A DNA stretch of 17,155 nt, taken from the NCBI GenBank assembly GCA_019400425.1, contig JAFREE010000289.1, forward strand, positions 1 through 17,155, written 5' to 3'. Of this stretch, positions 1 through 10,217 are shown in pieces (the first letter of the stretch is position 1; each line of letters starts with the position of its first letter). The notes below the pieces were generated by a model. The model was given only the letters and a program-made list of their open reading frames with translations, did no database searches and had not been told where the DNA came from. The DNA comes from Hymenochaete sp. R1 (Eukaryota; Basidiomycota; Agaricomycetes; Hymenochaetales; Hymenochaetaceae). Position numbers and translations under genes: made by a program.

Positions 1-61
1 CATTGTTTTGAGTCCCTGCGTACGCATGTAGACCCATGCGTGCGCGTACCCTAAGTCCACC
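1..61 (+). repeat. Left terminal inverted repeat (61 bp)
   Basis: The first 61 bases match the reverse complement of the last 61 at 56 positions. The mismatches are at positions 1, 8, 19, 37 and 55, with no gaps. Similarity stops abruptly after position 61. The repeat begins CATTGTTTTGAGTCCCTG. It contains an internal hairpin, with TACGCATG at 21-28 pairing with CATGCGTG at 35-42. Its location exactly at the window edge suggests an element boundary. No flanking sequence is available to look for a target-site duplication, and the termini do not match a TIR family I can name with confidence. Confidence 0.9.
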
Positions 62-1213
62 TTCGATATTTTAGAACCCCCTCTCTGTGAACGGAATGGC
101 ATGTGTGTCATGATGACTCATGATTCACCCGGCCTTGCATGACTGAAGCACACATGTGCATCGCCACAATATTCTATGACGCTCTTGAGAAAGAGGGTCA
201 GGCGTCTTTTCATCGTGCGGTGGTGAGGCCCAGGCCAGCTATCAGAACAGAAGGTTTAGTTATGGGCGGCAAATTAATCTGCAGTACTCGAGCCCTTCTT
301 CTGACGATAGGGTTTTGCTTGATGCTCCTCGATCGCAATACCTTTTGACTGCCTTGAAATCAGAACAATGGTGAATATTTGTTTCTTCGGGAAAAAAGAC
401 GGATGTGAGTATCCATTTATTCTCACTCTTGTTTTATCCGACCTCAACACCCAAGTCCGCTGAACGCGATGAGCTGCGTATTGAAATCGGATGAGGTCCT
501 GACTGGTGGATTCCGATTCTTTTCTCGTCACTTAGAATTGAAAAAAAACGAGTCTGGACATTAGAATCTGCACCTGAGTTCTGACGACTTCTTAACCTTG
601 CTTGGATATCGTGCTATCCCGTCCATCCATCTTTTCGCTCACGTTTCTTTTAAGAATTTCTCGTCGCAGACCGTAGCGGCGGTATGGGCCATAGCAGCTT
701 TGTTCAAATGACCTATTAATACCATTTACATATCAGAACGCCAGTGTTTGGTTTTATAACTCGAGTTGCACAAAAATGTAGCACGGACCATCAACCTGTT
801 GTTTGTTGTAAACTGCATTTTTCAGCGCCTTCGTGAATATCTTCGAGTCATTGATAGGTCGCGTGTATCGTTCAGGTTTTGGAGGCATCGTCAGTTCTCG
901 GAGCAGATTTTCAGATTTGTGTTGCCGGTGCCAGTCGTGGGACAAAATGCCGTAATATGAGACTTGGGGGCTTAGCAAAGACCCCCTGAGACTCTTGCCG
1001 TTCTCGAACACAACCCCGGCTAAGCCACTCTTTCTTCTACACATCGACGCGCGCGCTGCAGATTCAGATCCAGTAAAAGCAGACACGCAAATATCGACGG
1101 TTTAGCTTTCGTTCGTCCTTTGTGTTATATCCGTCTTTATAGCCTCTGCTGACTCATTTTCATGGTTTTAACATCTTAGCGTCCTCCGTCGGTGTCTATC
1201 GCCATCGATAACC
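62..1213. other. Left flank, no supported gene
   Basis: This is about 1.15 kb between the left repeat and the first gene. It contains only short overlapping reading frames with no recognisable domain. A Gcn4/AP-1-like TGACTCA lies at 114-120 and another at 1150-1156, the latter 58 bp before the first gene's ATG. The last ~130 bases are pyrimidine-rich on the plus strand, as expected of a fungal promoter and leader. The most coding-like piece is a minus-strand frame at 754-1086, listed separately. Confidence 0.6.
754..1086 (-). CDS. Unrecognised minus-strand ORF divergent from the AT-hook gene
   Basis: This is a 110-codon frame read away from the AT-hook gene. Its ATG lies 127 bp from that gene's ATG, so the two could share a divergent promoter. 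The product would be basic and soluble, with no signal peptide, membrane segment or known domain that I recognise. The plus strand opposite is also open for 64 codons (766-960), which weakens the case. It could be chance, or one exon of a gene with introns I cannot place. Confidence 0.15.
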   Translation of the reverse strand: MSAFTGSESAARASMCRRKSGLAGVVFENGKSLRGSLLSPQVSYYGILSHDWHRQHKSENLLRELTMPPKPERYTRPINDSKIFTKALKNAVYNKQQVDGPCYIFVQLEL

Positions 1214-2392
1214 ATGAACCAAACTCATTTCGTTCAATACGTGCCTCCTCAGACTCAGGCTCAGCCGGCACCAGTTATGCACCATTATATCCCTCCGCAC
1301 CAGCATCAAGCTCATAGCCCAACGCCAGCTCATCAGCAGCCCCAGCAGCATCGCCAAACGCCTGCCCCGCAATTACCGCCTGCAACAACTATCTCGCCCA
1401 GTGACACGTACAAGCAACCCCAACAGCCTCACTCTCATTCTCAGCAACCGCATCAGCACGCTAGTAATACTCAATCTACACCCCTCCTTGCACAGGGTGA
1501 CTGGACGAAGAACTTAGTCCAATTAGCAAAGACCGCTGAACTCAAGTACGTATTGCGACCTGTTGTGACTCGGCCTTGCCAATCATTGACAGATATGCCT
1601 AGAAAACATGCACTAACCTTGCAGCTCCATACTGCTCATATCTTATCTACGCAGGCGCAGCTTGACAAAAAGGGTATAGAATTGGCCGATGTTAAAGAGC
1701 GGAAGGCTGGGTTCGTGAAACTCGCTCGACCCAGTTTTCTTTTCTGACGAGTTTCTCTAGGCTGGAAGCCGAGCGCCAGAAATTGCTCGGTAGTCTCAGA
1801 GAGGTATGAGCTTTCGTTTCTATGCTTAGATTTTGGCTGAGCTTGATTGACAGATCAACGAAGAACGCGATAAGGTCCGTGCCCTAATTCGAGCTTTTTG
1901 CAGTTTCCTCGTGGACTTACGACTCTAAAGGTAGACATGGATGAGATCAAAGTGAATGACGAGTACGTTATCATCGTAGAAAATTCATTCGTTTTGAGAC
2001 TTATCTTTTGATTCGAAGATGCTCAGACCTACGGGCCAAAATCAAAGTGCTTTCCGAAGGTGATTTCATCAAAGTGAAGAGGGAGGTGGATGCTTTGCGA
2101 GCCGAGTTAGGCCAACCTCCGACTCCCGACCTAGAGGAAACACTCGAAGAGAAGAAGAAGGGGTGAATATAGTTTCTATCTCTTTTCGATAACAACTCAT
2201 GGGTAATGCTGTGTTAGGTCGTCTCGGCCACCTGGGTCTTCCATTGCTGGCACCCGAACTGTTTATGCTGCTTCACCTTCAGCAGGCGCGAAACGAGCTG
2301 CTCCAGTCATTGCGGAACTTACAGACAATACCACTAAACGACCTCGCGGACGTCCGAGAGGGAGCAAAAATAGAATGAAGGAATCCAATTAA
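1214..2392 (+). CDS. Coiled-coil protein with C-terminal AT-hook (7 exons, about 284 aa)
   Basis: Proposed exons are 1214-1545, 1603-1710, 1761-1803, 1854-1874, 1931-1962, 2019-2162 and 2218-2392. All six introns are GT-AG and 50-60 bp long, and splicing gives 855 nt in one frame. Residues 1-95 are low complexity, rich in Gln, Pro and His. Residues about 95-210 form a charged helical, coiled-coil-like segment beginning GDWTKNLVQLAKTAELKKHA and ending near LGQPPTPDLEETLEEKKK. The C-terminus carries KRPRGRPRGSKNR (267-279), a textbook AT-hook (GRPRGSK) that binds the minor groove of AT-rich DNA. This suggests a nuclear chromatin or transcription-associated protein that self-associates through the coiled coil. 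No catalytic domain is visible. The start is the first ATG of the long frame, in the context GATAACCATGAAC. Several exons are tiny (21 and 32 nt), so exact splice sites are inferred from frame continuity. The donor of intron 2 (GTTCGT at 1711) is non-consensus. The specific biological role is unknown. Confidence 0.8.
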
Positions 2393-2774
2393 CACCACTT
2401 CGATTGCCAGTCTACGCGTTTTCTTTCGTGTATTATTAGTGCCCAAGGACAGCCTTTCTCCTGCTCTCATCGCACTATAGGCATTCCTTTTTACCCTGTT
2501 GTCTTTGTGCCATACGCGCGAAACGTCCAATTCCGTAAGTGTAGCTTTTATCTTTGTAATTGTATAGTTTCCGTATGCTGCGGTTTAATGCACATTCGAT
2601 TCACAAGTTTCCGCGTCTAAATTTGGGCGACTTTGGGCGCCTCTATACACGCATTCTGCACGATGTTGATCCCGCGGGTGCCGCAGTAAGAGCGAAGGTA
2701 TCGATCATACACGAGTTTTACATTACAGGCGTTCGTCTGCCTCAGTCTTTCACCTCTCACTCCTTCAAGCCATT
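2393..2774. promoter_or_regulatory. Intergenic spacer between the AT-hook and BTB genes
   Basis: These 382 bp separate two genes transcribed in the same direction. They should hold the 3' end of the first and the promoter of the second. A T-rich stretch with TTTGTAATTGTATAG around 2553-2567 is a plausible polyadenylation region. A pyrimidine-rich run just before 2775 (CTGCCTCAGTCTTTCACC) fits a fungal transcription start. No further conserved element is apparent. Confidence 0.4.
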
Positions 2775-3650
2775 ATGAGCGACTCCCACAGTGACATGTT
2801 CTATCTAGACTTCGCAGTCTTCAAAGTATGGACCTTATTATACTTGCAGCTGTTGCACGATCTAAAGCAGATTTATGCAGGTCGAGAACGTGCTGTTCCG
2901 CGTTCCCAAGGAGGGATTCATAAAACATTCCGATCTCTTCAGAGGCATGTTTTCTTTGCCTGCGGAAGACGGAAGACGGAGTAGAAAAGGATGGGTCAAG
3001 TGATGGGAAACCTTTGCTCTTGCAGAGTATCACGGCCGATGAGTTTTGTGCATTTTTGAAGGTCCTTTATCCGTCGTAAGTCCCGTCAACTGCTGTCTTC
3101 GTCATAAGAAATAAGCATGATAAATAATCATGAATATAGGCCGTCTAAAGTGAACGAAAACGATCTCTCAGAAGACGATCTTCTCTCTGCCTTCAGGTTA
3201 GCGAGTATGTGGAACGTTCAAACAATCATCGACATCATCATAGACCGCCTTAATCACAAGGCATTGCATCCATGTCGACGCATCGAAATCGCGCTGAGGT
3301 GCAAAGTGAAAGGCTGGATCCGAAACGAAATCAAATCGCTCGCAGTTGAAAAGCATAGTCTCACACTTGCGCAGTCACAACAACTTGGAGTCGAGGCTGC
3401 TTACGTTGTTACGCACATGCGCGAATGGGAGCTACGCCGCTGCATCTCGTCGGAGCAGCCGTTGAAACAGACTTCGAGTAACTCTACTTTCACTCAATCA
3501 AGTCTATTTGGAACCCCAAATCCTTCTGCATCTCAGAACAGGAGTCATTCACGCCACGTACCTTCAATCCCAGCATCGGACAAGAGCGAGGACGATGAGT
3601 TCGATAAAGAGTTGGATCAGATTATATCCGCCCACGGCTGGGATTGGTGA
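2775..3650 (+). CDS. BTB/POZ domain protein, frameshifted by a 7-bp duplication
   Basis: This is an agaricomycete-type BTB/POZ protein. Exons are 2775-2825, 2881-3075 and 3140-3650, with introns of 55 and 64 bp. Residues 1-30 (HSDMFYLDFAVFK, then VENVLFRVPKEGF) and the following HSDLFRGMFSLP form the start of the BTB fold. SITADEFCAFLKVLYPS ends it. A helical segment with LLSAFRLASMWNVQTIIDIIIDRL follows, then an acidic, Ser-rich tail ending at the TGA of 3648-3650. BTB domains mediate dimerisation and often recruit cullin-3 or transcriptional partners. The partner here is unknown. The frame breaks in exon 2: GGAAGAC is tandemly duplicated (2964-2970 and 2971-2977), shifting the frame and giving a stop at 3001-3003. 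Without one copy the coding length is 750 nt, exactly divisible by three, and homology-like sequence continues on both sides. No intron of reasonable size removes the duplication. The copy is therefore probably a recent pseudogene, or an assembly error. As it stands it would yield only about 57 residues. Confidence 0.75.
2964..2977 (+). repeat. 7-bp tandem duplication inside the BTB exon
   Basis: GGAAGAC occurs twice head-to-tail and is the sole cause of the frame change in the BTB gene. It looks like replication slippage or a microhomology event. Upstream residues end in MFSLPAEDG in one frame. Downstream residues GVEKDGSSDGKPLLLQSI run in the next frame. Confidence 0.85.
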
Positions 3651-4348
3651 AAGCAAAGAGTTAGATGACTACGAATTGGAAGTTTCACATGAAGTGAGTC
3701 TTTTTATAGATTCGTGACGCTAGTACCATTATTAACACAAATACTAGAGGTTTATAATGGAATCCAAATCTACACAACGATGTGATGATGTAGAAAATCA
3801 ATGTGATAGTACCCCAAGAAGCACCTGTTTTTGATGCCAATCTCTCAACGATATACTTAAACAAGCGATTGTCATCGATGGACATTCTTCGTCACCGGGC
3901 TACGAAAAGGAAAGGTCTAGGTGACGCTTTCTTTTTCTTTTTCTTTTAGCAAATGCGAGAGACAATCGTCCGGGGTCCCAAGGAAGCCAATACCATTTCG
4001 AGTGCCTCACTATCCGAATATTTCATTATCCAGCTCACTCTTCATTACAAGGGTTAGCGAGGCGAAGAAAGGAAAAATGCGACGCCGTGCGTTTGATATA
4101 GTGCCCCATTTACTTCCGCGGCTGCGATTCTAGCTTTCAAGCTGGACACTCGCCGCAAAGCACCGATCAATTCATGAGCATGTCGATTCCCTTTTAACGC
4201 TGATCTGACATGCGTCCCACGACCATTAATATCGTCTCTAGCAGCCAGCGAGAAAGGACGAACTTGAAAGGGTAAAAGAAGAAGAAGACGACGAAGACGG
4301 GGGGAAGCGAACAGAGTTACGTGATGACGTTGATCGGTCGGCTTTTAG

Positions 4349-4360
4349 GTTAACGTTAAC
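4349..4360. repeat. Perfect 12-bp palindrome GTTAACGTTAAC
   Basis: GTTAACGTTAAC reads the same on both strands and is a direct repeat of GTTAAC. It is followed by a degenerate copy (ATTAGCGTTGA). It could be a dimeric factor site. No function is shown. Confidence 0.5.
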
Positions 4361-4506
4361 ATTAGCGTTGAGATCAGATTTTCACACACCGGGATTCACA
4401 CTCGGCCGAGGAGATTGCTTGAAGTTGAGTTCAGTCTCGACTTGAATCCCGAAAGAAAAGGTCGTCTGGCCTGAGAACATTCATATAGGAATTATCATTA
4501 GGGTCA

Positions 4507-4524
4507 ATATGAATATGAATATGT
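4507..4524. repeat. (ATATGA)n microsatellite
   Basis: Three tandem units of ATATGA lie in the gene desert, a simple hexanucleotide repeat with no evident role. Confidence 0.6.
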
Positions 4525-4981
4525 GTCAAGGTCTTCTTTTCCTCCGCTGCCTTTCAAATAAGACAATAATCACGAAGCGTTCCATTCGAGTGGGGACGGT
4601 GCCACTGTCAGGCTATCGCAGTATATAACAAGAAGCATATGGTGATAGGCGGGTTTATCAGGAAGATCAGTCTCATTTACCATCCATGATGTGGTCAAAG
4701 CAAATATAACTATTATAAGCTCGGACCGGTCTTGAGTACGAACGAGTCAACTCAGCCCGATCACCCATTCGAGCTGAGACTGAGTAGCCCCTTCAACGAC
4801 ATGTTGCATATGTCAACCCCGCCAGCAGCAGGTCTCTGCGCCTGTAATCACGCAAGGGCAGCAACAAGCGGGCAGAGAGAAGACAATGTTGAACATGAGA
4901 AGACGAGACAGCTTCGGACATAAAGGTGGCTTCTCATGGGTTGTCGCAACCAGACTACCAAAGAAGTCTGGAAGCGTTGCG

Positions 4982-4989
4982 ACGCGAAA
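4982..4989 (+). promoter_or_regulatory. SCB/MCB-like site ACGCGAAA
   Basis: ACGCGAAA matches the CGCGAAA core bound by APSES-family SBF/MBF factors that drive G1/S genes in fungi. It lies 6.2 kb upstream of the cyclin ATG, so relevance to that gene is only inferred. Confidence 0.3.
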
Positions 4990-5299
4990 CGCCCAAGAAG
5001 TCGAAGTGGACATTTCAAGGGCGAGGAGAAGGAGCAGGAGCAGGGGCGGGATCGGCGATAATGACTTGTTGTTCGCGTCCAAGAAGTCCAAGAGGAAAGA
5101 AATGCGAGAATCCAAGCGGGATTTGTATTTTGTGCTTGTCTCTTGAGTTTGATGGACTCGTTATCCGGAGTCAAGTCGACTGATTGGATTAACCTGTCAT
5201 ATTGCAGAAGAACGATAGCTCGGATTTGGAAATCACCAATATTATCTGCGTGCGCCAGGGCTTGCCAGCTGGCAGGCCTAGGGCAGCGCAGTGTGTACA

Positions 5300-5320
5300 G
5301 TCAGTCAGTCAGTCAGTCAG
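5300..5320. repeat. (TCAG)5 microsatellite
   Basis: Five tandem TCAG units occur directly downstream of GTGTGTACAG. This is a tetranucleotide repeat likely to be length-variable between strains. Confidence 0.75.
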
Positions 5321-5415
5321 GCGGAACGGGATTGACGGCCTGTGTGTGTGAGAAGGCCAACGGCGGAACCCCCCCAGATACCCTGGACTATCCCAATTTT
5401 CGTCGGTGAAGAGTC

Positions 5416-5421
5416 CACGTG
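5416..5421. promoter_or_regulatory. E-box CACGTG
   Basis: CACGTG is the canonical bHLH palindrome recognised by Pho4- and Cbf1-type factors in fungi. It is a single copy 5.7 kb from the nearest downstream gene, so function is uncertain. Confidence 0.25.
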
Positions 5422-6956
5422 AATTTATCCTGCCTGCCTGACGAATGCCCGAGAAGATGATGTTTGAGTCAGGCCATCGCAAATCGCAGCCCGTGCCGCA
5501 GTCGAATCGCAATCGTCCGACTTACGAGTCAGCATCGCGTCTTTTCAAACTTAGATCTTGTAAATTTAAAGCTTGAACGCGCGTCCGACGCCGATGACTG
5601 CCTTTTAAGGATTCTGCAAAGAGGTTCTTAGTCATTCGGAATGAAGCAAGCGTCGGGATGTCGGGGGTCGTGGAAAGTCGGAAATATGATTAAATTGATT
5701 TGCGCTGATTTCCAGCAGGTGTCGGGCGGGCGGAGTGTCAGCTACATCCGCATTTTCACGCCAGCATCATCATCACCACATCCCGGTCTCTTCCATGTCT
5801 AACATACACACATATCATCATGATCATGTCTGTTCTTCATATGCTCCAAGCTCAACGCTGACTGGCTCGGACCGGAGACAAAACCATCCCATTCATCCAT
5901 CCATCCAATGATTCCGAGGGGAAGTTCAATTGAATTGATTTAGGAGTGGCCTCGGAGGCTCGGAAAATATCTGACTTTTGAGACACATTTCTCAAGTCAG
6001 CGGTCGCCTTTCCCGTGCCTCCACACGCCCCTTTTCCCGCGGGAACGACCCGAGGATGATAACAAGAATAAGTGCAAGCAACGGAGAGAGACTCGGAGAT
6101 GACAGGGGGTTGTGATGAGTCATCCGGAGTACCTACTGCTTGTATCGCTAAGCCTCCGGCTGAAAGTCAAATAAGATACATTGTAAGGACTCGTACATTG
6201 CAACGGACAGTTGGAAGAATGATGGCGGCGACTCGGCGAGTAGGTTCACCGCCATGTTTTTTTTTCTGAAAGAAAGCAAGGAATCTTGTAAAAAGAAATT
6301 GGAAAATCGAGCGCTTACTCTTTTCAAGGTTTCGACAAGGCGCCGAACTGTTTCATTTATTCCATTTATTCCTCGCATTTGTCGTGTCGTTTGCGTCTCT
6401 ACCGTCCAATAAAGATCGCAATGCTCCTTGGCGATGATGATTACGACGCGAGCGATAGAGGAAGCTTAGGAAATGATTTTTGTATCCCTGTCCCCGGTGA
6501 GCCAGACGTGGCGACGAGTCGACGGGTGATGTGATGTTGACGAATGGACCGAACCGAACGCTGCCACAAAGAGATGGCCTCGGTGGCGACGGGACCTGCA
6601 CAGAACAAGGTGCGACAGAGAGATAGAAAAAAAAAGTCAATCCGCGAAAAGCTTCAAGGTTCGCTGGTGAGTTCCCTGTCCAACCCCGAGCGAGCACAAT
6701 TTGACACTGGTGCCGGCTGTGAGTCCGCCACACAAAGCCCATTCAGAAATCAATACATGCATATGGACAAGGGTTGGAAAGTGGCGAGCGGGTTTAAATT
6801 GGGTACAATGATGTTACTGTAACACTCGGTAAGTAGGGATCGAGCGGAGCGGGGGCGGGGCGAGCCTGAGTTCTTGACGACCGTCCCCGGGGATGTCTAT
6901 AGGATGGCTCCGGTGATCATCAACCCAGCCTGAGAGGTCGCAAAGATTGAAAGAAG

Positions 6957-6964
6957 ACGCGAAA
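6957..6964 (+). promoter_or_regulatory. SCB/MCB-like site ACGCGAAA
   Basis: This is a second exact copy of the ACGCGAAA octamer seen at 4982, on the same strand, 4.2 kb upstream of the cyclin ATG. It is compatible with SBF/MBF binding. The link to cyclin expression is inferred. Confidence 0.3.
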
Positions 6965-7206
6965 GGGACGGTGTGCATGAGAAACAGGAGAAAACGTCGG
7001 GCATAAAGGAAAATCGCGCGCGTACACATGCACGATGGAGATACTCAGGCCTGATTGTGATACCGTATAGTATCCCATATCGCTTGATCTTATTCAGTTT
7101 TTTTGGCCTTTTTATGATTCCGGAACGAATCCGGACGAGGAGCTTTCTCGCAGTTAGAAGACCGAGCTTGAAAGAGCGGGACGAGCTCAATGAGGACGAC
7201 GCGCGC

Positions 7207-7229
7207 GGGGAAAGGGGGGGTTGTCGGGG
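7207..7229 (+). other. G-quadruplex-forming tract
   Basis: A run of four G, then seven G, then four G, separated by AAA and TTGTC. It gives four tracts of at least three G if the central run is split, so it can form an intramolecular quadruplex. It lies in the desert, inside a long open frame of doubtful reality. Confidence 0.45.
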
Positions 7230-7500
7230 TCTCTCGGACCGTTGCTTTCTTTCTCTCTCTCAAGTCAATTCAAGTCAAGTGGCCTCGCGTTATGTTGGCA
7301 GACAAAAAAAGATCTCAGAGTCGGTAGCACCAACAAGGCAAGAAATGATCCCCTTTCGATTTAGACCAGAGACTCCTGACTGGTCCAGCAAAATGTACAG
7401 CCGAGCGTGGAAACAAAGAAAAGAAAAGCAATTCAGTGGTATAGACTCGGAGAGGGGCGAACTCTCAAGGGAGGATGCCAATTTTTTTGTCTTGTTGACG

Positions 7501-7506
7501 ACGCGT
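7501..7506. promoter_or_regulatory. MCB-like site ACGCGT
   Basis: ACGCGT is the MluI cell-cycle box core. It is palindromic and here is followed by AA. It lies 3.7 kb upstream of the cyclin. Confidence 0.25.
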
Positions 7507-8024
7507 AATTATGGGGAATGGCGACCAGTAAGCACCATTCCGTCTCATTTCGAAGATTCCCGAGACATTTGTTGGGATCCCAAGCCCAAGCGCGTACAAA
7601 GCCATTCTCCGAGTCGCGTATCATCTTACCACCTTTCGTGGCTCGGACAATGCGCACTGTGATTTGAATTCTTTCTGAATGGCACGACATGATGAAAATA
7701 AATTCCATTAATATTATATTGTCTATTGTCGCCAGCCCGTCGAAGAAACCACGGGGGAAAAGGATCACGGTGCGACACAACATGCCCAGAAAAGGAAAGG
7801 ATGCGCGTGTCTCCGAACACATCCGTTAAACACGCTCCGAGTTCGAGTCCGAGAACAACATTCAGCACCAAGCATCCGAGCCCGAGTCCGACGGACGTGC
7901 ACAGCAATAAAACAGGCTTACGCTTACCACCCCAACGCATTTCAGAAATGATTTCTCACCCGCGGCAGTAATACCAGTAAGACCTGTGGCCACCAATCCG
8001 AGTCAAATTAATTCGTACGCACGG

Positions 8025-8042
8025 CACGTACGTACGTACGTG
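8025..8042. repeat. 18-bp perfect palindrome (ACGT)n
   Basis: CACGTACGTACGTACGTG is its own reverse complement and is built from tandem ACGT units with E-box-like CACGT/ACGTG ends. It can extrude as a cruciform and could seat repeated bHLH or bZIP dimers. Confidence 0.7.
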
Positions 8043-8105
8043 GGCCCACTGCCCCAGTGTCCACTCCGGCGTGCCCAGCGTGCCCGCAACGACCCGACGC
8101 GATCC

Positions 8106-8129
8106 GAAACCGAAACCGAAACCAAAACG
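8106..8129. repeat. (CCGAAA)n hexamer repeat
   Basis: Three units of CCGAAA and a fourth degenerate unit (CCAAAA). It produces low-complexity reading frames on both strands that should not be taken as genes. Confidence 0.55.
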
Positions 8130-8278
8130 AGAGGACGTGGAACGCAACAAAATTGGACATTTTCCCTCCCTTCCATGCCAGCGCAATATAGATACAGCCG
8201 GCACTTCCGATATCGATATATATATGGAGTGTGGGGGTACCATTGCGGGTCGAACGCACGTCAACATTGAAGTTTAAG

Positions 8279-8366
8279 TTGATATTAATATTAACATTGA
8301 CGTCGATGCGAAAGCGAAAGCGAACGTGCCACGGCTCGGCCGTAAGGATAATCATGTTAATATCAA
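8279..8366. repeat. Short inverted repeat TTGATATTAA / TTAATATCAA
   Basis: Ten-base arms at 8279-8288 and 8357-8366 are perfect reverse complements separated by 68 bp. The AT-rich sequence around the left arm repeats the same theme (ATTAATATTAAC). It could form a weak hairpin or be coincidental. Confidence 0.35.
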
Positions 8367-9868
8367 TGAAAGGCTTAAGGAGGGTGAGGGGCAGCGAGGG
8401 GCCCGCCCGAAGCAGCACGGAAACAGCGGACTGGGGTCGCCACTCCAGGTGACTGATCAGAGAGGAGAGGAAAGAACGAGACAGAGAAGATCTCAGGCTG
8501 ACAGTAGTACTAGGTACTCCTCCCGCTCAAACGGGGAACGTTGGACGTTTGAGCTCCCCTTCAAGATGGCTCTTCCCCTCTTTTGCCGACCCGACGCCGG
8601 GGTTGTGAGGCGCGCGCAATGTGGGTAACGATGCCGATGCTAATGTAGCAAGCTTAAAGTTGAGACAGGTGCAGGTGCTACGCCATGGCCGGGTGGGTGC
8701 TAAAAAGTGTGGCTTTTTTCCTTCATTTCGTTTCGTCTCGGTGGCACACCCCGCTGGACCGATATGATAATGTGAATGTGATTCTCGTTCTCGAGCGGGC
8801 GAACCGATAGCGATGATGATGATAGCGATGGCCTATTCTTTTGAGTTGAACTGTATTGGTAGTTCGGATCGAAGGAAGCTTGTTTTCTGGGAAATGATGG
8901 AGGAGTTCGAGCGCGCTTCTTGCAGGTGCCAGAACTACAGGTGAAGAAGGGTCGATTCAGACGGAGTCCCGGAGGCTCGGAGACGGAGAGAGGGCTTCTT
9001 CTCGATTTCCTCGCTGATGCTGAGGCCGCCAGTGGATGAAGTTAAAAATTTGCGTTTATAACGCCCTGCGACGCACCGATGTAGACGGCCTGGAGCTACA
9101 GTGTACTAGGGCGTTTACAAAGAAACGCTGAGCCCGAGCGCCCGGAGAACGCGGGGTTTCCGCAAAGTTCGCACTGGGCTGTAAATGTAGAATCGATGCT
9201 CCGAGTCGCTTCTGAGCTGGACTGATGAGAGAATAGGATGACACAGAACGTACCGATGCGAGACGCTGGAGGACAGCGATGTTTGATGCCTGATAAAGTG
9301 GTACATACATAATCATAATCACAAACTAAAAAAAACTTGATGGATAGTGCGCTGCTGAGATCAACCCTATTGTCCTCGCTAGGCGAAGCACAAGGACAAG
9401 TCTTGGAGTGGAAATTCGGGAATCTTAGACCTTAGACGACGAAGCTCTCGATTAGTCGAACAGAAAGAACGACGAATTTGATGTATCATGTGTCAAACAG
9501 AGAACAGAGCGGCAATAGATCCAGAGTAGCTAAGGTGCCATGAACGGAAAACGGATCGGAAGCTCAAGGTGTAAGTTTAGTTGATTCACATTGGCTCTTG
9601 CTAGTGGACCGACCCCGCAGTCGCCTCGCCGAGGCGCTGGGCTTGGACGTGGCGGAGAGAACCTGAGGTCCCTGTTGAACGCCGCACAGTAAACTGAGGC
9701 CACCGGCGCCCATATCCAAGGGGAAGTTCGCACGGGCGTGTCGGCAAAACACAAACAAGGCGGCGACGCAGTCAAATTCCACACGGCGTAGCACAAAGCG
9801 ATACGAATCAAGATAAATCTTAGGGAAAAGGAGGCGTAGACGTGGCTTTTGAAAATTGAAAGCGCTTG

Positions 9869-9874
9869 ACGCGT
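9869..9874. promoter_or_regulatory. MCB-like site ACGCGT
   Basis: ACGCGT lies within GACGCGTC, an 8-bp palindrome. It is 1.3 kb upstream of the cyclin ATG, the closest of the cell-cycle-type sites, and the best candidate for MBF control of the gene. Confidence 0.35.
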
Positions 9875-10217
9875 CTAAGCTTAAGGTGAAAGGCGGCGTG
9901 CCGCATACCGCATAGCGCTGTCACGACCAGAGAGAAAATTGTGGTTTTGAATGGGATCTAGGAAGGAGGAAGCGGAAAGGTAGGCGTGATGTGTGATGAG
10001 GCGGATTATTGATGATAGGGTGGGGATCGGCTCTGTGAGCTAAGGCCAGCTCAAGTAAGTACGTCCGATCCGAGGGATCGATATCCCAAAAGGCGGAAAT
10101 CCGGAGGGTTGTAGGCGGTCATGTCGATATAGCGTATAAAAGGAGAAATTGATTCCCATTGACACCTTGTAGATTGTAGATAGAAAGGAAAATTGTATTT
10201 TGCTCGGCAGTTCCAGA

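Noticed and set aside
754..1086. The minus-strand phrase YYGILSHDW resembles the YAILSHTW opening of HET (heterokaryon incompatibility) domains
   Set aside because: The sequence after it lacks the downstream HET motifs (the region leading to WVDTCCI) and the frame stops soon after. A seven-residue resemblance is not enough.
4732..5183. Cluster of five overlapping frames on both strands, one with a poly-Leu stretch
   Set aside because: Frames overlap in nearly every phase. The Leu run comes from an AGGAGC/GGAGCAGGAGCAGG low-complexity tract. No splice logic or family signature.
7838..7890. GTTCGAGTCC-like sequence resembling a tRNA T-loop (B box)
   Set aside because: It is part of an imperfect CGAGTC/CGAGCC repeat. 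No A box or cloverleaf stems could be placed upstream.
8008..8418. 136-codon minus-strand frame with runs such as NVNININLNFNV and FRFRFRI
   Set aside because: These runs are translations of AT-rich and CCGAAA simple repeats. Both strands are open and no domain exists.
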